Positions 1 to 7,933 of a stretch of DNA of 64,000 nt are shown piece after piece. The notes below the pieces were generated by a model that worked only from the letters and a program-made list of their open reading frames with translations, ran no database searches and had not been told where the DNA came from. Source of the DNA: an uncultured Prevotellaceae bacterium (GTDB taxonomy: Bacteria > Bacteroidota > Bacteroidia > Bacteroidales > Bacteroidaceae); contig CACWOS010000005.1 in the NCBI GenBank assembly GCA_902762565.1, positions 1 through 64,000 on the forward strand, written 5' to 3'. Each line of letters opens with the position of its first letter. Within the stretch, counting starts at the first letter, position 1. The position numbers were made by a program, and so were the translations under genes.

Positions 1-1
1 C

Positions 2-193
2 AATCAGGCAGGCTGGGACGAACTTCAAACGCCCTCACTTTATCCTCGTAAGCATCGTGAATTACTCCGTGCTATCGTGTCTCTCAAGACGGGCATCAGT
101 TTTTACAAAGTTGACCTGAAAGCCCTCGATAAAGCTTATAGCATCGCTTTCCCTGAAAGCACGCCAATCAACGTAAATAAAAAGACAAAGTGA
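2..193 (+). CDS. C-terminal end of an unidentified protein (partial)
   Basis: An open frame runs from the window edge to TGA at 191-193 and gives 63 residues ending in INVNKKTK. The readable part (QAGWDELQTPSLYPRKHREL...) is hydrophilic, with no signal peptide or membrane segment. I do not recognise it. It ends 39 bp before an M15 peptidase on the same strand. In Bacteroidota, small phage- or element-like modules often pair a primase/VirE-type protein with a cell-wall hydrolase, so this could be the end of such a protein. That is inference from context only. Confidence 0.5.
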   Translation, partial: NQAGWDELQTPSLYPRKHRELLRAIVSLKTGISFYKVDLKALDKAYSIAFPESTPINVNKKTK

Positions 194-195
194 TG

Positions 196-220
196 TTGCA
201 GTTGTTGCAGTGTTGCAGTT
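196..220. repeat. Short TTGCAG tandem repeat upstream of the M15 peptidase
   Basis: The 39-bp spacer between the partial gene and the peptidase contains four copies of TTGCAG spaced 6-9 bp apart, followed by TTCAAAAAG. It has the same layout as the TTGTAAC/AACTTTTTG arrays near 32.35 kb. The function is unknown. Confidence 0.5.
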
Positions 221-232
221 CAAAAAGATAAT

Positions 233-706
233 ATGGCACAAGTAGAAATCAACAAGCAAGCACGACTCTCCCAGCATTTCACGCTGGGGGAGCTCTGCAA
301 AACAAGTGCGAAAACGCAGGACAGAAACATCCCTTCGCACGTATATATCGAGAATTTGAAGCGCCTCTGCGGGTGGTTGGAAGAACTGAGAAGGCGATGG
401 AACAACATTTATGGTGAGGGCGATGCCCCTATCATCATCAACTCTGGCTATCGCTCAGAGGCAGTGAACAAGGCTGTAGGTGGTGTGACAGGCTCGAACC
501 ACTTGACGGGGTGTGCTGTGGATATCCACGTGGCGGGTATGGAACAATTAATCCGCTACGCTAGCATTCTGCTCGACATCAGCGATGAGAGGCAGGAGGA
601 CTTCGACGAATTGCTGTTAGAGCGTTCGCCACGCGGCACCTACTGGCTCCACTTCGCAGTCAGGCCAACGGGTAATCGCAGGAAAGTTCGTCTGATACAA
701 ACGTAA
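233..706 (+). CDS. M15-family peptidase (D-Ala-D-Ala carboxypeptidase-like, phage-lysin type)
   Basis: A 157-aa single-domain protein of the Peptidase_M15 type, predicted to be a zinc enzyme cutting peptidoglycan peptides. SNHLTGCAVDIH (near residues 89-100) supplies the HxxxxxxD zinc ligands, and WLHFAV near residue 141 supplies the last histidine. The upstream INSGYRSEAVNKAVGG segment is typical of the family. It has no signal peptide, so secretion would need a holin or lysis, as for phage lysins and their domesticated relatives. It lies 39 bp after an unidentified gene on the same strand and is followed by a terminator-like hairpin. Fold and ligands are clear; a phage or mobile-element origin is inference. 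Confidence 0.85.
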   Translation: MAQVEINKQARLSQHFTLGELCKTSAKTQDRNIPSHVYIENLKRLCGWLEELRRRWNNIYGEGDAPIIINSGYRSEAVNKAVGGVTGSNHLTGCAVDIHVAGMEQLIRYASILLDISDERQEDFDELLLERSPRGTYWLHFAVRPTGNRRKVRLIQT

Positions 707-715
707 GAAGTAACG

Positions 716-750
716 AGAGGACTGACATTGCTGCCAGCCCTCTTTTCGTT
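716..750 (+). terminator. Probable intrinsic terminator after the M15 peptidase
   Basis: AGAGGACTG (716-724) pairs with CAGCCCTCT (735-743), giving eight pairs and one mismatch, followed by a T-rich stretch. It lies between two convergent genes. Confidence 0.6.
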
Positions 751-760
751 TATTCTTTAT

Positions 761-2803
761 CTAGTCACCCCAAAAATCAGACACCTTGAGTTTAATTCCT
801 GCTGTTATCCAGCATCCAGGCTGTACTACGTTGCCATAATCTACGTAGCGATGGTTTGTCAGATTATTTCCTTCCAGATAGATGGCGTAACCTGCTTGGT
901 CCCAAGACAGTCGGGCGTCAACAACGGAGTAGGGGTGATAGGCGCGCACCTCACCATCGACGGTGGTGTATGACCCCATGCGGTCCTGCCAACGATAGTT
1001 CAGCGTCAGGTCGAAGGCCTCCCATAGGTGCATCTGTACTTGGGCTGTCATCTTATGACGCAGATATTCCAGCGAATATTGCGACTGCAGGAATGGCTGT
1101 TCGTCCTTGCTTTGATGCAGGTGACAGTAGGAGAGTTGAAAGTTTAGAGATGAGAGTTGAGAGTTTAGGGTGATCTCCTCGCCAAGTGTATTGATCTTGG
1201 TGTGGTTGACACTCTGCCAGACGGGGTCGGCGTTTCGCGTGTCCATCACCCAGTCAATCATGTTGCGGGCATGGTGATGGAAGATGCTGGTATGAACGGT
1301 AAGCCAGCGAGAACTGTATTTTACGCCTCCTTCTAATGCTTGCATCTCCTCTGCCTTCAGGTATTTGTCGGCTTTATGTCCGCCTACACTATAGTAGAGT
1401 TCCGTAAACGAGGGCATGCGCAACGAAGCATTATACGAGGCATACAGCTTCCAATGGTCGCCCAGGCGCAGACTCGCGTCGATGCCTGGATAAAGGGTGA
1501 AGGGCATTTCGTTCCACGTATTTTTTACGGTAATGAGACCTGCGGAAATGGTAAACTTTTTCAGTAGAAGATTATGCTCCAAATAGAACGATAGGTTCGA
1601 GCGGTTCAGACCGTATTTGTAATGGCCATGCGGATTGTTCAGCGGTTCGCCCAGATTGCCGCTGACGATGTCTTCGTTGCGAAATTCCGCACCCAAGGCC
1701 GTTCGTCCCCATTGCCAGTCGAAATAGCTGTTCAGATTGATGCCGAAGACATCCGTCCGATGATGGTTGAAAGGCACTTTCGCCTCTGAGCCGCGAATCA
1801 GTTCAAAGCGGTCGTACGAACGATTCCAGTAGATGGCAGGACGGAAATGGATGAAACCTTCTGTCTCACCCTGCAAGGCCGTAAACAGTTTGGTGGTGTG
1901 CTCGTATTGTTCGTCGTATCTGGCACTATAGAAGGTGTTCGAACCCCAGCCTTTACTGCTTATGCCAGCATGCCAGTTCAGACGTATCTGCTCTTTGGTG
2001 TAGGCGCCCTGGTAAAAGGCTTTCACACCACTGTAGTCACTGTTCAATGCACCTGCTTTCGAACGCTGATAACCATCGCTGCGGGTGTAATTAATTGACA
2101 ATTGAGAATTGACAATTGACAATTTTGCCGCTGCTGACAGATAGCCAAAGGAGCCACCTTCTACTCTTACCTCTGAGCGCTTGCTTTTTCCGTCATTCGT
2201 CACGATGTTGATGGCGCCCACAAGCGATGAGGTGCCATAGACGCGGGAGGCAGGGCCTTCCAACACTTCGATGCGGATGATGTCCGAGAGGTCGCAGGGC
2301 AGGTCGAAGGCGTTGTGTCCCGTCTGAGGGTCGCAGATGTTGATACCGTTCAGCAGAATGGTAATCTGTTCCTGCGTGCTGCCTCGGATGCCGACATCCG
2401 TCTGGGCACCCAACGGCCCGCGCTGGCGTACATCGACGCCAATAGCCATCTTCAGTAAATCGTTAATACTTTGTACTGGCGCCGCCTGAATATCGTCGCG
2501 CGTCAGTACAGTGACCATTCTCGCTGCTTGTCCAAGTGCAAGCGGAGCGCGTGAGCCTGTCACCTCGACATCGTCGAGGGTTGCCTCCTTGTCGGGGGTG
2601 TTGGCAACAGAATCGCCAACCACATAAACATCGCCAACCACAGATACACTGTCAGTGGTAACAGCTGCAGAACGCAGCGTAGCCACACTCAACACACCGA
2701 TGGTGACGACGCGTCCCAAACAAGCAAACAGGGCATATCCTTTCCTGGAAAACTGTCGGAAACGGATGGCCTTGCGCTGGTTAAACTGTCTTTTAAAATA
2801 CAT
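761..2803 (-). CDS. TonB-dependent outer-membrane receptor (BtuB/CirA-like)
   Basis: A 680-aa outer-membrane active transporter. The N-terminus carries an extended leader (FSRKGYALFACLGRVVTIGVL) of the type seen on Prevotella TonB receptors. An energy-coupling-like segment follows (ATLDDVEVTGSRAPL), then a plug domain at about residues 90-200 (DDIQAAPVQSINDLLKMAIG, VGIRGSTQEQITILLNGI, VYGTSSLVGAINIVT), then a beta-barrel ending in an aromatic-rich strand. The plug resembles vitamin B12 or iron-chelate receptors; the substrate cannot be told from sequence. It starts 12 nt after mltG on the same strand, so co-transcription is likely. I see no cobalamin riboswitch upstream. Two barrel strands are encoded by 7-bp tandem repeats (1133-1167 and 2094-2121), which give residues such as VNSQLS and LNSQLS. 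Confidence 0.9.
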   Translation of the reverse strand: MYFKRQFNQRKAIRFRQFSRKGYALFACLGRVVTIGVLSVATLRSAAVTTDSVSVVGDVYVVGDSVANTPDKEATLDDVEVTGSRAPLALGQAARMVTVLTRDDIQAAPVQSINDLLKMAIGVDVRQRGPLGAQTDVGIRGSTQEQITILLNGINICDPQTGHNAFDLPCDLSDIIRIEVLEGPASRVYGTSSLVGAINIVTNDGKSKRSEVRVEGGSFGYLSAAAKLSIVNSQLSINYTRSDGYQRSKAGALNSDYSGVKAFYQGAYTKEQIRLNWHAGISSKGWGSNTFYSARYDEQYEHTTKLFTALQGETEGFIHFRPAIYWNRSYDRFELIRGSEAKVPFNHHRTDVFGINLNSYFDWQWGRTALGAEFRNEDIVSGNLGEPLNNPHGHYKYGLNRSNLSFYLEHNLLLKKFTISAGLITVKNTWNEMPFTLYPGIDASLRLGDHWKLYASYNASLRMPSFTELYYSVGGHKADKYLKAEEMQALEGGVKYSSRWLTVHTSIFHHHARNMIDWVMDTRNADPVWQSVNHTKINTLGEEITLNSQLSSLNFQLSYCHLHQSKDEQPFLQSQYSLEYLRHKMTAQVQMHLWEAFDLTLNYRWQDRMGSYTTVDGEVRAYHPYSVVDARLSWDQAGYAIYLEGNNLTNHRYVDYGNVVQPGCWITAGIKLKVSDFWGD
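1133..1167. repeat. 7-bp tandem repeat array inside the TonB receptor gene (GAGTTGA family)
   Basis: Five adjoining 7-mers on the plus strand: GAGTTGA, AAGTTTA, GAGATGA, GAGTTGA, GAGTTTA. They are read as coding sequence for a barrel strand. Confidence 0.75.
2094..2121. repeat. 7-bp tandem repeat array inside the TonB receptor gene (ATTGACA family)
   Basis: Four adjoining 7-mers: ATTGACA, ATTGAGA, ATTGACA, ATTGACA. They lie in frame in the receptor and encode part of KLSIVNSQLSIN. Confidence 0.85.
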
Positions 2804-2815
2804 TTATTACATTTA

Positions 2816-3874
2816 TTATTTAATGCCTCGTTCGTTGAGGGCCTTGGTATACTTAGCGGCGTTTTTAAGGTGTTCTTGATAGGTGCGGGCAAAGTTGTGA
2901 GTGCCCGAAAAGTCCTCCTTGGCACACATATACAGGTAATCGTGGCTGGCAGCATTCAGCACGGCATCAATGCCCTGAATGCTGGCAATCTTGATGGGAC
3001 CAGGAGGCAGACCAATATTCTTGTAGGTGTTGTAGGGTGACTGGATAGTGAGCAATTTCTGCCAGATACGCTTTAGTTCGAACTGTTTTAGTGCAAACTT
3101 GATGGTGGGGTCGGCCTGTAGTGGCATATTTGTCTTCAGACGATTCAGATACATGCCTGCAATCATGGGCTTCTCTGCATTGTTCGACGTTTCTTCATCG
3201 ATGATGCTGGCGAGTGTGCAAACCTCAATAGGTGTCAGTTGCATCTGTGCAGCCTTTGACTCACGGTCGCCTTGCCAGAAACGGTCGTGTTCCTTCTCCA
3301 TACGCTGCATGAGGGCATCGATGCTCATATTCCAGTACACATCGTAAGTGTTGGGTACGAACATGGCGGCAACAGTACACGTGTCGTACCCATATTTTTG
3401 GCACACCTCCTCGCTATATAATGCACTGGCTATTGCTGCCGAGTCGAGCATCAGCTTCTTGCCTAGAACGCTGGCCAAACGGTCCATGGTGCGTACTTCC
3501 GGAATAGTAAGGTGCATGCTTGCCTGCTGGCCGTTCTTTAGTTTACGGAATACGGCAATGGCACCTTCTTTAGGCTCGATGGCATAACGACCTGTACGGA
3601 TGTTTTTGCTATAGTTGCTATGGCGCATCAGTGGGGCGAGTCCTGTCATTCCTGCCGTGTGGCTCATGGCACTCAAGTGTATGATGACAGAGTCCTGCGT
3701 ATCGTCGTCGTCAATATACAGATATTGCGTGCTGTCAGCCTTCGACACAGGCGTGAAAGCATAAAAGGCAATTATACCTATGATGAGCAGCAAAGCCGCT
3801 GCGGCGACATACAGATAAATGCGTGATCGCAACGCCACACTCTGACCAACGGTCTGAGAATTCAGTTTTTTCAT
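2816..3874 (-). CDS. mltG: Endolytic murein transglycosylase MltG (YceG-like)
   Basis: A 352-aa membrane-anchored lytic transglycosylase that cleaves nascent glycan strands and sets their length. A short cytoplasmic N-terminus is followed by one membrane segment (about residues 19-40) and a periplasmic YceG domain. The motif LASIIDEETSNNAEKP (about residues 221-236) matches the conserved ASI-x-E-x-E region; the first acidic residue is Asp here. MYLNRLKTNMPLQADPTI is the family's second strong signature. I chose the ATG at 3874 because the upstream TTG at 3898 lies inside the -7 promoter box. It is the first gene of a likely two-gene unit with the TonB receptor. Confidence 0.95.
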   Translation of the reverse strand: MKKLNSQTVGQSVALRSRIYLYVAAAALLLIIGIIAFYAFTPVSKADSTQYLYIDDDDTQDSVIIHLSAMSHTAGMTGLAPLMRHSNYSKNIRTGRYAIEPKEGAIAVFRKLKNGQQASMHLTIPEVRTMDRLASVLGKKLMLDSAAIASALYSEEVCQKYGYDTCTVAAMFVPNTYDVYWNMSIDALMQRMEKEHDRFWQGDRESKAAQMQLTPIEVCTLASIIDEETSNNAEKPMIAGMYLNRLKTNMPLQADPTIKFALKQFELKRIWQKLLTIQSPYNTYKNIGLPPGPIKIASIQGIDAVLNAASHDYLYMCAKEDFSGTHNFARTYQEHLKNAAKYTKALNERGIK

Positions 3875-3895
3875 CGCTTTCTTGTTTTTTCGCTG

Positions 3896-3903
3896 CAAAA
3901 TTA
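3896..3903 (-). promoter_or_regulatory. -7 promoter motif for mltG
   Basis: Minus-strand TAATTTTG matches the Bacteroidota consensus TAnnTTTG, 21 bp before the mltG ATG. Confidence 0.6.
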
Positions 3904-3911
3904 CAAAATTT

Positions 3912-3939
3912 CTCTAAACTTTAAGCACTCAACTCTAAA
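3912..3939. repeat. 7-bp tandem repeat between the divergent mltG and malQ promoters
   Basis: Four 7-mers: CTCTAAA, CTTTAAG, CACTCAA, CTCTAAA. This is the reverse complement of the GAGTTTA family inside the TonB receptor gene. It occupies the -33 region of the malQ promoter. Confidence 0.75.
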
Positions 3940-3947
3940 CTTTTTTG

Positions 3948-3955
3948 TATCTTTG
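3948..3955 (+). promoter_or_regulatory. -7 promoter motif for malQ
   Basis: TATCTTTG matches TAnnTTTG. It overlaps the in-frame ATG at 3953, which argues for the downstream start at 3974. Confidence 0.7.
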
Positions 3956-3973
3956 CAGAAAAGTTTGCATACG

Positions 3974-6634
3974 ATGAAGCTGAGATTCTCTATACATTAC
4001 CATACGGCATGGGGCGAAAGTCTGCATGTCAGCATTGATTTTCACAGTCAGGACGGCACGGTGCGCCATCAGAACCTGCTGATGCAGACGGAGGAAGGTG
4101 AACTGTGGACGCTCGAAACATCGGCGCTGATGAGTCGTCAGCACCCTTTGTCGCACATCCAGTACCGCTATCAGGTGGAAAATGCCGATGGACAGGTGTT
4201 GCGCAAGGAGTGGGATATGGTGCCGCGCATCTACCATTTTGATGCCACCAAGGATTACGTGTTTCCAGACGAGTGGCGCGACCGTCCGTTGCCCATGCAC
4301 CTGTATTCCGCTGCCTATCAGACCACTCAAGGCCGATTGGCTAGTTGCCAAAAGCCAATAGTCAACAGCTTAGAGGTGCTTCGTCTGCCCCTTTTCCGTC
4401 GCACCATCTTGTTTCGCGTGTCGGCCCCGCAGTTAAAGCCAGGACAGTTGGTGGCTGTCTGTGGTTCGCACCCCGCTATCGGGTCTTGGAACACCAGTCG
4501 CTATCTGCCTATGGAGTATGCGGGTGATGGCGAGTGGATGCTGACGGTCAATGCTCAGGGGTGGCTCATGCCGATAGAATATAAATATGTGGTGGTGGAT
4601 AGTCAGACCCACGAATTGGTAGCTTGGGAAGAGGGCGAAAACCGCCTTGTGTCCATCAATTCTGTCGATGGAAATACAAACGAGATTCCTGACGGACAGG
4701 TGCTGGTGCTTTATGGTGGACATCTACGTCTTGCCGAAGAAACGTGGCGGGCAGCTGGTGTGGCCATTCCTGTGTTCTCGCTGCGTAGCGAGCACTCCTA
4801 CGGTGTGGGCGATTTTGGCGACCTGAAGCGTTTTGTGGACTGGGCTGTGGCTACGGGCATGAAGTTCATTCAGCTGTTGCCCGTCAATGACACTACGACG
4901 GATGGTCGTTGGCACGACTCTTATCCTTATAATATCGTCAGCATGTTTGCCTTGCATCCACACTATATCGACCTCGAGGCAGCTGGTACGTTGCGTTCCA
5001 AGACACAGATGACTAAGTTCCTGCGACGTCGTCAGGAACTGAACGCCCTGCCGTATAGTGACTACGAGGCTGTGGAGCGTGTCAAGTCGGAATACTTGCA
5101 GATGCTATTTGAAGAGCAGGGCAAGGCTGTACTTGATTCCAGGGACTATAAGGAATTCGTGAAGGACAATGAGGACTGGCTTCAGCCCTATGCATCATAC
5201 CTCAGCCCTCAGGCCTCCGACTTCATCTACTACCAGCAATACCTGCTGCATCAACAGCTGAAGGCTGCTGCCGACTATGCCCGAGAGAAGGGCGTCGTAC
5301 TGAAGGGCGACTTGCCTATCGGTGTCAATCGTGACAGCGTGGAGACGCGTCAGTATCCTGAACTCTTCAATCTCGATTCCCAGACGGGTGCACCACCTGA
5401 TACCTTCTCACATCAGGGACAGAACTGGGGTTTTCCCACGTATAATTGGAATGAAGGTGTAAAAGTGAAAGGCGGAAAACTGTCGTTGGTAGAGCTATTG
5501 CGCCACCGCTTCAACCATATGTCTCAATATTTCGATGCCTTGCGCATAGACCATGTGTTGGGCTTCTTCCGCATCTGGGAAATACCAGAGGATGCCCTCT
5601 ATGGCCTGTTGGGCCATTTCTCGCCAGCCCTTCCGTTGACGGCTGATGAGATAGCATGGTTCGGCCTGCCTTTCCGCAAGGAACTCTTTACCAAACCCTT
5701 CGTCAACGACCGTTTGATAGAGCGTCTGTTTGGCATCCATGCACAGTACGTTCGTGACAATTTCTTGCTGCGTAAGGCCTACGGACTTTACGATCTGCAA
5801 CCCGAATTCAATACCCAGCGGAAGGTGGCTGAGGCCTTTGCCGAGCAGAGGGACGAGAGTAGCCTATGGATTCGCGAGGGACTGATGCGATTGATTAGCG
5901 ACGTGCTCTTTGTCGAGGATCCTCATCAGCCCGATATGTACCATCCGCGTATCGGTGTGTTGGGCGAACCCATCTACGAGGCCCTGTCGTCTGAGGAAAA
6001 AGATGCCTTCATGCGACTCTACAACAACTACTTCTATCAGCGCCACTCCTTCTTCTGGGGACAGCAGGCCCTTAAGCGTCTTCCTGCCGTCTTGAAGGAC
6101 TGCCGCATGCTGATATGTGCGGAGGATTTGGGCATGTTGCCCGACTGCGTAGAACCCGTGCTCGACCAGTTGCGCATCCTCACGCTCGAAATACAGCAGA
6201 TGCCCAAACAGCAGGGCTTCGAGTTTGCCCATCTGGATGCCAATCCCATCCGCTCGGTTTGCACCATCTCTACCCACGATATGGCACCCCTGCGCCAGTG
6301 GTGGCAAGAGCAGCCTGAGCGTCGTCAGCGCTTCTACGTCACCATGTTGCAGAAGGAGGGTAGGGCACCTGAGCAGTTACCTGCCCACCTGGCCGAGGAG
6401 ATTATTGCCCGCCACCTGTATTGTCCTTCAATGCTTTGTATCCTGCAGTTGCAAGACTGGCTAGCTATGGACTCTGAGTTGCGACGGAAGAATCCGCAGG
6501 ACGAGCGCATCAATGTGCCCAGCGATCCCTACAACCGTTGGCAGTATCGCATGCACCTCACCATCGAGGAACTGCTTCAGGCTACTAAATATAATAATAA
6601 GGTAAAGACGATGATTCAGCGCTCACGGCGCTAA
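3974..6634 (+). CDS. malQ: 4-alpha-glucanotransferase (GH77) with two N-terminal starch-binding domains
   Basis: An 886-aa amylomaltase that transfers alpha-1,4-glucan segments in maltodextrin or glycogen metabolism. Two CBM20-type domains come first (about residues 1-120 and 140-250; second: AVCGSHPAIGSWNTSRYLPM), then the GH77 barrel. The catalytic residues are in place: D526 in LRIDHVLGF (nucleophile), E717 in CAEDLG (acid/base) and D769 in STHDM. There is no signal peptide, so it is cytoplasmic. The linker between the two CBM20 domains is encoded by a 7-bp repeat array (4337-4371). The ATG at 3974 is chosen because an earlier in-frame ATG overlaps the promoter. A HAD phosphatase follows after 13 nt. 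Confidence 0.95.
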   Translation: MKLRFSIHYHTAWGESLHVSIDFHSQDGTVRHQNLLMQTEEGELWTLETSALMSRQHPLSHIQYRYQVENADGQVLRKEWDMVPRIYHFDATKDYVFPDEWRDRPLPMHLYSAAYQTTQGRLASCQKPIVNSLEVLRLPLFRRTILFRVSAPQLKPGQLVAVCGSHPAIGSWNTSRYLPMEYAGDGEWMLTVNAQGWLMPIEYKYVVVDSQTHELVAWEEGENRLVSINSVDGNTNEIPDGQVLVLYGGHLRLAEETWRAAGVAIPVFSLRSEHSYGVGDFGDLKRFVDWAVATGMKFIQLLPVNDTTTDGRWHDSYPYNIVSMFALHPHYIDLEAAGTLRSKTQMTKFLRRRQELNALPYSDYEAVERVKSEYLQMLFEEQGKAVLDSRDYKEFVKDNEDWLQPYASYLSPQASDFIYYQQYLLHQQLKAAADYAREKGVVLKGDLPIGVNRDSVETRQYPELFNLDSQTGAPPDTFSHQGQNWGFPTYNWNEGVKVKGGKLSLVELLRHRFNHMSQYFDALRIDHVLGFFRIWEIPEDALYGLLGHFSPALPLTADEIAWFGLPFRKELFTKPFVNDRLIERLFGIHAQYVRDNFLLRKAYGLYDLQPEFNTQRKVAEAFAEQRDESSLWIREGLMRLISDVLFVEDPHQPDMYHPRIGVLGEPIYEALSSEEKDAFMRLYNNYFYQRHSFFWGQQALKRLPAVLKDCRMLICAEDLGMLPDCVEPVLDQLRILTLEIQQMPKQQGFEFAHLDANPIRSVCTISTHDMAPLRQWWQEQPERRQRFYVTMLQKEGRAPEQLPAHLAEEIIARHLYCPSMLCILQLQDWLAMDSELRRKNPQDERINVPSDPYNRWQYRMHLTIEELLQATKYNNKVKTMIQRSRR
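4337..4371. repeat. 7-bp repeat array in the malQ inter-CBM linker (AGCCAAT family)
   Basis: Adjoining 7-mers TTGGCTA, GTTGCCA, AAAGCCA, ATAGTCA, ACAGCTT. The first and third are partly inverted (ATTGGCT and AGCCAAT). It encodes the linker LASCQKPIVNSLE. Confidence 0.6.
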
Positions 6635-6647
6635 CATTTATAGTTCA

Positions 6648-7301
6648 ATGTTCAATATTTATGTTTTCGACCTCGACGGCACCCTGCTCGACACCCTGCA
6701 GGATTTGGCTAATAGCGTGAACTATGCTTTGCGCCAGCACGGCATGCCGACACACTCGATGGATGCTGTTCGCGGCTTCGTGGGCAATGGCGTGCGGCTG
6801 CTGATGGAACGTGCCGTGCCCGATGGTGCGCAGAATCCTCAATTCGAAGCTGTCTTCGCCACTTTCCGCCAACATTACATGCAACACTCGCTCGACACCA
6901 CACGTCCCTACGACGGTATTCCCGAACTCATCCGCGAACTGAAGACACGTGGTTGTCTCATGGCGGTAGTCAGCAACAAGATGATGGCGGCCACACAGCA
7001 ACTTGTCCGTCATTTCTTCCCAGAAATCCCTGTGGCCATTGGCGAACATGAGTCGGCAGGTATTCATAAGAAACCTGCGCCAGACACCGTCTACGAGGCT
7101 CTGCGCCAGCTGAATGTCAGCGTCGAGAATGCTGACCACAACGCTGTGTACGTTGGTGACAGCGACGTCGACCTTCTGACCGCCCGCAATGCCGGCCTGC
7201 CCTGCATCAGTGTGCTGTGGGGCTTTCGCAGCCAGGAATTCCTCTTGTCACATGGTGGCACCACGTTTGCCCATCATCCACTGGATATCTTAACACTATA
7301 A
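6648..7301 (+). CDS. gph: HAD-family hydrolase, phosphoglycolate phosphatase-like
   Basis: A 217-aa cytosolic HAD phosphatase with all four motifs: FDLDGTLLDT (D8 nucleophile and D10), VVSNK (motif II), a lysine in AGIHKKPAP (motif III) and VGDSDVDLLTARNAG (motif IV). The alpha-helical cap inserted after motif I places it with Gph and PPase-type HAD enzymes. The exact substrate (phosphoglycolate, pyrophosphate or a sugar phosphate) cannot be fixed from sequence. It begins 13 nt after malQ and ends 14 nt before an M15 peptidase, so the three probably form one transcript. Confidence 0.85.
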   Translation: MFNIYVFDLDGTLLDTLQDLANSVNYALRQHGMPTHSMDAVRGFVGNGVRLLMERAVPDGAQNPQFEAVFATFRQHYMQHSLDTTRPYDGIPELIRELKTRGCLMAVVSNKMMAATQQLVRHFFPEIPVAIGEHESAGIHKKPAPDTVYEALRQLNVSVENADHNAVYVGDSDVDLLTARNAGLPCISVLWGFRSQEFLLSHGGTTFAHHPLDILTL

Positions 7302-7315
7302 TACTTTTTGCAGGC

Positions 7316-7876
7316 ATGAAACGAATAATTGCTATTTCTTTAGGGTTGTTGGCTGTGGGCTGTCTGGCGACGGCACAGCCGAGGGGCGTGGTGTTGGACA
7401 CACTGCAGGTGAAGCACGTAGACTTTGAGGGCAGGACGCACGAGGGCGTGCTAGTGTGCAACAAGGTCATAGCCCAGGACTTGCGTGAGATATTCGCGGA
7501 GTTGTACAAGGCGAAATACCCCATAGAGCGCATACGTCCCATTTCAGAGTATGCGGACGACGATGAGCAGTCGATGCAGGCCAACAATACGTCGTGCTAC
7601 TGCTACCGAACGGTGGAGGGCAGCAGCAAGTTGTCGAAGCATGCGCAGGGAATGGCCATTGACGTGAATCCGCTATACAACCCTTGCGTAAGAAGGAAGA
7701 AAGATGGTACGCTGTTGGTGCAGCCAACGACGGGGCATCCTTACGTTGACCGCAGGAAGTCGTTTAAGTATAAGATAACGCAGAAGGACCTGTGCTATCG
7801 CCTCTTCGTCAAGCACGGCTTTAAGTGGGGTGGGGCTTGGCGGTCGTTGAAAGACTATCAGCATTTTGAAAAATAA
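7316..7876 (+). CDS. Secreted M15-type peptidase (VanY/L-Ala-D-Glu peptidase-like)
   Basis: A 186-aa exported protein. The leader MKRIIAISLGLLAVGCLATA could be read by signal peptidase II (AVGC) or I (after ATA). The mature part carries KHAQGMAIDVNPLYNP, with the zinc-binding His and Asp of the M15 family, and ends in DYQHFE with the last His. The disulphide-prone NTSCYCYRTV stretch is typical of periplasmic members. A peptidoglycan-peptide hydrolase role follows from the family; the bond cut is unknown. The ATG at 7316 starts the signal peptide; the longer open frame from 7217 only overlaps gph. Confidence 0.85.
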   Translation: MKRIIAISLGLLAVGCLATAQPRGVVLDTLQVKHVDFEGRTHEGVLVCNKVIAQDLREIFAELYKAKYPIERIRPISEYADDDEQSMQANNTSCYCYRTVEGSSKLSKHAQGMAIDVNPLYNPCVRRKKDGTLLVQPTTGHPYVDRRKSFKYKITQKDLCYRLFVKHGFKWGGAWRSLKDYQHFEK

Positions 7877-7879
7877 CAA

Positions 7880-7916
7880 AAAAAAGAGTTCCACAGTGTG
7901 AAGTGAACTCTTTTTT
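7880..7916. terminator. Bidirectional intrinsic terminator
   Basis: AAAAAAGAGTTC (7880-7891) and GAACTCTTTTTT (7905-7916) form a 12-bp stem with A and T runs on either side. It lies between convergent genes and can serve both strands. Confidence 0.9.
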
Positions 7917-7933
7917 GTTTTGTCCTAGATTCC

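Noticed and set aside
2804-2815. Cobalamin riboswitch before the BtuB-like receptor
   Set aside because: Only 12 nt separate it from mltG, leaving no room for a riboswitch.
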